NCBI GenBank assembly: GCA_004794785.1
Contig: SJOL01005532.1
Location: 200,921 to 264,920 of the forward strand
Source of the DNA: Opisthorchis felineus
Taxonomy: Eukaryota > Platyhelminthes > Trematoda > Opisthorchiida > Opisthorchiidae
Reading direction: 5' to 3'
Length of the DNA stretch: 64,000 nucleotides
Numbering within the stretch: position 1 is the first letter of the stretch; the number at the start of each line of letters is the position of its first letter. The notes under the pieces were generated by a model that was not told where the DNA came from, made no database searches, and was given only the letters and a program-made list of their open reading frames with translations. Of this stretch, positions 58,930 to 64,000 are shown in pieces. The position numbers were made by a program, and so were the translations under genes.

Positions 58930-60180
58930 AACTTCTGAAATGAAACACGCTACCTTGCCTTGACCGTCTTTTCCCGCCTTGTTTAAGGATGAAGGAGGAC
59001 TCACGTAGGGCACTTGGGAGGCAAATGAAGTGCCTGGGGCATTATTGACATACTCTGAATTCCCACTGTTTAAAAAGATCCGAATCTGAGAGTCATCGGT
59101 GTATCAGTTTGGCACTTTCGCCTCTAAGTTGCTCACAGGTATCATTGTCATTCTACGCGGACTTAATGACTCTGTGAGAGGCGGAATCGCTGAGACCAAG
59201 CGGGGTTTGGTCCGGATTTCGAATGCTTCTACCATACCTTTACCCTACAACAAATCCTCAAAGGCCGCCACACTTCTCCGATCTAAGAACAGTGCCCGAC
59301 TTTGTCGCCCAAGCTGTTTTGTGACATTATCTCTGCTTCAAAGGTGTACCGAAATTTTTAACCACACTCCCCCAATTCTTATACTGCAATGTCCGTTGAT
59401 TTGCGAAAGTCTACGGAGGGTAGTCCTCTGCAATCACCGCTGAAACGTAGTGTCCGTCAGGACTGCCCTTTGTCACCTGACCCTTTCAGCTCGGTAGTCA
59501 AAATAGACATCGAAGCAACCTTCGGTATGTCTCCTACCTCTGGGGGGGAACTTCCTCCCGAAGAAAATCTTAACTACCTGAGGCATGCGGAAAATGTTGT
59601 GCTACTTAGTTCCAGATGTAAAGTGTACTAGATGATCTAAATGGTGTTGCCGCGCTATTCAGTATGCGCTTTGCGCCCGCAAAGTGCAAAGTTTTGTCAC
59701 AAGGTTTAGTGCATGCACAGCTAGAGCTGTTTATCGCACCAGAATCACCACAGACAGTGGGCATATCTACCTCTGTAGGTAGATGCGTCATGTCGGATGC
59801 AGATTTCTGAGAAAGCCCATCCTGCTAGCCTTTAACTTAGACATCTCTGGATCTGTGTGACAAGCTTGTCGTTTAAAGATGGGGTCCACAGCACGGTACT
59901 GCGTGCAATGTTGCCTTACGCGTGTAAAGCATGACCACTGTTCCCTGAAGAAAGACGAATTTTCCCGGCCTTCGGTCATTGGTGACTTTGAAGTTTTTCG
60001 CCCGTATCATGCGAACATTGGATTAGAAAGGTTAGAGCACGAAGAATTGATTCGACTGCACCAGGTAGCCTGCCTTGACGGTGCCAAGTGCCATTTGGTC
60101 AATTGCTTCGTCTTACCCTTCTTCCCGAGGCAGATTTCGACTGCATGATACCGTAAGTTGGATGCCGCATAATCTAGGGA
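58930..60180 (+). mobile_element. RTE-like LINE, copy 4, old fragment
   Basis: Frame pieces on plus follow the order of an RTE polyprotein. LPPALFKDGGGL-like words occur near 58,975 and a FKK word near 59,070. FASKLLTGIIV occurs near 59,110. SVRQDCPLSPDPFSSVVKID near 59,452 is the conserved VRQGCPLSPFLFN block. LNYLRHAENVVLLSS near 59,570 is the eroded LEYADDIVLL active site. SMRFAPAKCKVLSQ near 59,660 and YDHCSLKKDEFSRPS near 59,928 match the thumb region and the start of the C-terminal domain. The active site is lost and stops are frequent. It is more diverged than copies 1 and 2 and belongs to a different subfamily. Confidence 0.78.
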
Positions 60181-60202
60181 GACAGCATGAACTACGTAAC
60201 AA

Positions 60203-60225
60203 GGTTGGTTGGTTGGTTGGTTGGT
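60203..60225. repeat. (TTGG)n microsatellite
   Basis: About five to six units of GGTT, lying just beyond the last recognisable block of RTE copy 4. It may have grown from the element's tail. Confidence 0.85.
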
Positions 60226-61108
60226 TTTGGTCGCTAGGGGGCTTTTTACTGGCTCGCAGCACCGGTTGAGGAGACAAAAGCCTAGTCTGGCAATAAAATT
60301 GCAGGTGCACAGCCAGTAACTTCACGTGATGTTTCTTTGCGGGTGCGAAAGTTGGTCCGTCTTTAAGTCAACAAAATCTGACGGCTGTCGGCATTCGACG
60401 ACTGCTGTTTAGTTAGCATCCCTCATGTTCGGTGGCAACGCCAGTGTTGATAATACATAATTAATGGGCGACTGAAAAATACAGGCTCGTCAAAGGCTAT
60501 TACTGGGCGGCAACTAAGCTGACATAGACACGTCCTAAGGATGCAGCCTAACCAGCTCCCCAGACAGGTTTTACTTGTTTTAATGGGGCCATACTGGAAG
60601 AAACGGTGGAAAACTCACAACGACTTGAAGCCGATTCTACTTCTTTACTTACGCGCTTTACACATCACAGCACTGTTTTTTGTCCGCTACAATGGCTGTT
60701 CAGAGCCAAGTGCTAAATATATATAGATATCTTCCACAAACTAGTTAGCTTTTTATAACAAACTTTCGGTCAGTCTTTTTTTGAACAACTGCAAAAGTTC
60801 CATTTGCGGTTTCATCCCGCAAATCAGATCAACCTATGCTGAACTACGGAAAGAGGATATACAGCTCTTCCATTATTCCTGAGAACCGTCAGCAATGCAC
60901 GTCACAGAGCTCTTTGGGTTGGATCCACGACAGTCTGCTCAGTAACTCAGCACAATACCCCTTACTCAAGGATGTGAATAACCTGTATTTGACAGGGTAC
61001 GTCGATAAGGTCACATTATAGGAAATGTGACCACATCAATGTTCAGCATGAATATTTTTTTAACTTCCATAGTGTCCAGCTCTTTTGACATTAGTTCCGT
61101 TAATCAGC
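60226..61108. other. No gene seen
   Basis: Two short plus frames (60,541-60,726 and 60,836-61,021) show no motif and no TPST similarity. Confidence 0.4.
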
Positions 61109-61109
61109 A

Positions 61110-61335
61110 ATATATATATATATATATATATATATAAGCAGTAGTAACCGTCCAGCTGTAATATCCTTGCGGAGCCTAGCTAGCAAGCCACCGGGTGAGC
61201 AGGAGGGCTAAGATACTGTCGGGTTGACGGGAGCAGTCGAGATGCTGGCATTTGGGTCTGAATCCCGGACCTTCCGGTGGGTAAGTTAGCGCCTCAACCA
61301 CTGAACTTTCTCGAGCTCTCGTTAATGACCTTACT
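61110..61335 (-). repeat. tRNA-derived SINE-like unit with (AT)n tail
   Basis: On minus, from about 61,320, a tRNA-like head is visible. The A-box/D-arm is GTTCAGTGGTTGAGGCGC and the T-arm with B-box is CCGGGATTCAGACCC, about 35 nt apart, as in an internal Pol III promoter. The frame over it reads SSVVEALTYPPEGPGFRP, the spurious peptide typical of tRNA-like DNA. A unique body of about 110 bp follows, then an (AT)n run at 61,110-61,136. The acceptor stem does not pair well and no 3' CCA region follows, so this is a SINE or tRNA pseudogene, not a working tRNA. Confidence 0.7.
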
Positions 61336-64000
61336 AAACGTGAAGTGGGGCCGTTATTTACAGGCAATAATACGAGCAAAGCTGGCCGTTTGGGATACCT
61401 AAAAGACACAGAAAGATTAAAAAGAGGTCGCTGATTTGCATCGCTCCTATGGAACAGTGCCTGCAGATGTCGGTAAGCCATACCTTTGCCACTTTTGGTT
61501 CAAATTCGAATGAAAAGTCGAAAGCCAATTGAATATCCTAAGTAGGTTTCCGTATGGCAGCAGACCTAGAAGTCCAGTTGGAGTCCCCGGTAGTTGATCA
61601 CCTGGCTGCTGATCCTTTCTTCAAGCTTGACAATTAGCTTAGTGAAGTTTTGCCACCAATCTGTGCAACATAACAAGTGGTTATTGTTGGAAAGCGAACT
61701 GACAGGAGAGGATAACATAGTAACAGCCACCTGATTAACTGCCAGTGAACACACCTGAACTACCAACGACAAGATGACCTTTTTGAAAATGAGATTCCCC
61801 CCCAGCCGTTGTGAAGGAGAGAATAATCGTTCAAAACGCCAGTGGCTAGATTTATTTGGTAAGTACTAATGTGGGCATGATCAATAACGTGTTGCCCTTT
61901 GACTTCGATCAGTAAATGCCAATCGCCACCTTGTATAATTCTGATCGTTAACCAAATTAAGGTCGATATTCTTCAACCTAAATAAGCGCTCTTTTTTAAC
62001 AGCTGTTAAATTCGCACCTAGGTAAGTCACGTTTTACCGTTAAAACCGGAGTTACATTAGGGACAAAAATCTGGCTTAAAATGTTTATTGCCTGTCAGAC
62101 ACAGAACCATAATGAAAATCTGAAGACATCAGGATAAGTGCTTAACCTCCGGTCTACCGATAACCCAAAAACAGTAAATCAGTCAAGTATTCCGAAATGG
62201 CCAATGCACTAAGAAAAGGATGGCTTTCAAGTGTACTTTTTGTTATAAAGAATGACTGGCTTATCCAGAAAATCTGTTTGTCTGGCGGTTAGGCGGAATG
62301 AATCTCTTATCATCAATCCTTGATCACTACCAAGTCACGGACTTTGGCTTTCACTGGATTTTTACAGGAAAGCTGATAGGCGCGAAATAATTAGGTAATA
62401 GCACCATCACGCCAATCAAACACTCAGCTCCCTGCTCTTTCTACCGATTTCAGAAGTCTCCATCAGCTTTCAGAGATCTGATTACACTTCTACTGAGATT
62501 TTTTGTCATTTTACCAAAACGCATAGGTCATTTATTACAGAGGCAATATAACGGAGGATGAGCAATGAGGGTCAAGTCTGGTATGGATATGGTTGTACCT
62601 AAAAAACATGGACCGCATAGTGGCTTTCATTCATCTTTGGACTCGTCAAACTACCCACAGAAAACAAGCCGTCTGTTCAGCAGTATTCAAACTGCCCGAA
62701 TAATTAGCATGGCTATAAAATGCGCGCCTAAGCTAAGCTGAGTACTGGAACATAAATTGACAAGTTCCATATACGTTCACGATAGAGGGAAGTTTATCAA
62801 GAACAGTAAGCGCCATCACTCAATTTCGAGGCTTCATACTTCATATGTTCTTTATCGCTCGTCTATTCCCTATTGCTATCCTCACTTGGCTAGCTTGTTC
62901 GTTGATCTCAGGTACACCCAAGTGCCGGTCTGCTCACTCACGTTCATTGGCAACATCAAACAACGTGGTAGGGGCGCGACCTCTCTAGACGAAGGCCGAA
63001 TAAACAGACCAGTTCCATCAGTCAGGCACGTCCCTTTGCATTTCGAAATTGGCGATTGTCTGAAAAAAAGTTCTTGCCCTCGGAGACCGATGAACCAGCC
63101 AGAATAGGACAAGTCTCATTAAAAATGTCGCGAATTTCAGGCTTTACTGGGATTCGTCCATCCATTGAAAAATTTTGTGATTCCTCATTGCTCACCCACT
63201 ATTTAGCAGCAGGTGAAACACAGTACATAATAAAGTGTTTCGCTAAATTACCTGCTCCGATCCTTTCTTTACATCTGCAGCAAAGTTCTGGAATAAAGTA
63301 AACACTTTTAAATGACCAGAAAAGTGAGGCCATGCAGACAGGGAAGTCTTGAATTTATGTTGGATAAACGTCCACATGTGTTCGTCCACAACATTTCGCA
63401 ACAAAAAATGAGTGAACATATTCATTGGGATATTTGAAGAGCTTTTGCTTCGAGTCTCAGTAGTGTGGGACACACCACCAGCATCTCTGATGACTGGCGA
63501 GGTCCACTGCACGATCTGAAATTATCGCGCGTCCCGAACTTGACGGCATTGGGTTCCTGGTTGCGGAAAAACAACTACATGACCTGTCTCGTATGAAATA
63601 TACTTCAGCGTATCGTCACCATTAGACGAGACAAACAGAGCTCTGTCCCTTTAATGTAGATGTTAATACAGCTTGATGTGAAATGCTGTAGAATGCGCGG
63701 AAAGATAGAATCCAAGGGGGTTATCCAGTTTATTACTTCAGCTACAGTGAAACAGTTTGTTGTGAGTTGCAAAAGCCGCTCTTCTGTGTGCCACTCATCA
63801 GTGGCTGTAAATATCCTGAACTAACTTTGTTACTAAGCAACTGTTAGGAAGTTTGATAACCTGATGAACGGCCAGTGCCGTGGTAGATTATGGTTGATTA
63901 CTTAAGTTGGCGTGTTATCCTGACTTCTTTTGAGCAGAGCGTTTATGAAAGCAAGACTGTTGCTCACTACTCCCCGTATAAACAGATGGAAAAAAGCCCA
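61336..64000. other. No gene seen
   Basis: Frames at 62,757-63,107 (+) and 63,243-63,512 (-) have no motif. No further TPST exon could be recognised. Confidence 0.4.

Noticed and set aside
63855..63890. CTGATGA followed by a perfect hairpin (ACGGC-CAGT-GCCGT), resembling a hammerhead stem II.
   Set aside because: The GAAA arm is absent (GGTAGA follows) and no cleavage triplet with stem I partner is present.

Overview
The window looks like nuclear DNA of a parasitic flatworm, most likely a digenean fluke and less likely a diphyllobothriid tapeworm. The reasons are: single-exon fragments separated by very long introns, GT-AG splice sites, a dense mixture of decayed RTE-like, R2-like, Penelope and MULE elements, and a hammerhead-ribozyme repeat of a kind known from flatworms. 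The species call is inference. There are no operons, CRISPR arrays, rRNA genes or intact tRNA genes.

Only two genes have well-supported exons. A C2H2 zinc-finger protein ends in a four-finger terminal exon at 25,253-25,923 (+). A tyrosylprotein sulfotransferase (TPST) is split between an exon ending at 42,850 and an exon at 56,634-56,970 (+). Their junction rebuilds the PAPS-binding PRSGTT motif across a 13.8-kb intron; the remaining TPST exons lie beyond the window or were not found. A 70-nt signal-peptide-like first exon at 19,643-19,712 (+) is a weaker candidate.

The rest is mobile-element debris. RTE-like LINE: 0.89-3.1 kb (-), 7.4-8.4 kb (+), 50.4-53.4 kb (+), 58.9-60.2 kb (+). Penelope-like elements with RT and GIY-YIG remnants: 10.0-11.4, 12.3-13.2, 29.3-30.0 and 34.8-35.8 kb (all +). 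A MULE/FAR1-type transposase: 14.4-15.8 kb (-), carrying a probable 37-nt intron. Another LINE C-terminal part: 32.0-33.2 kb (-). A nearly full-length but dead R2-type LINE: 46.7-49.8 kb (-), lying head-to-head with the 50.4-kb RTE copy inside the TPST intron.

The most interesting signal is a dispersed repeat of about 300 bp that carries a type-I hammerhead self-cleaving ribozyme. Two copies keep the whole catalytic core (21.93 kb on +, 33.7 kb on -), with a compensatory base-pair change between them. Further copies are truncated or decayed (6.2, 6.8, 16.3, 24.2, 34.0 and 40.2 kb). A second small repeat family (16.5 and 36.0 kb), a tRNA-derived SINE-like unit (61.1-61.3 kb), an 81-bp direct repeat (17.5/17.8 kb) and several microsatellites complete the window.
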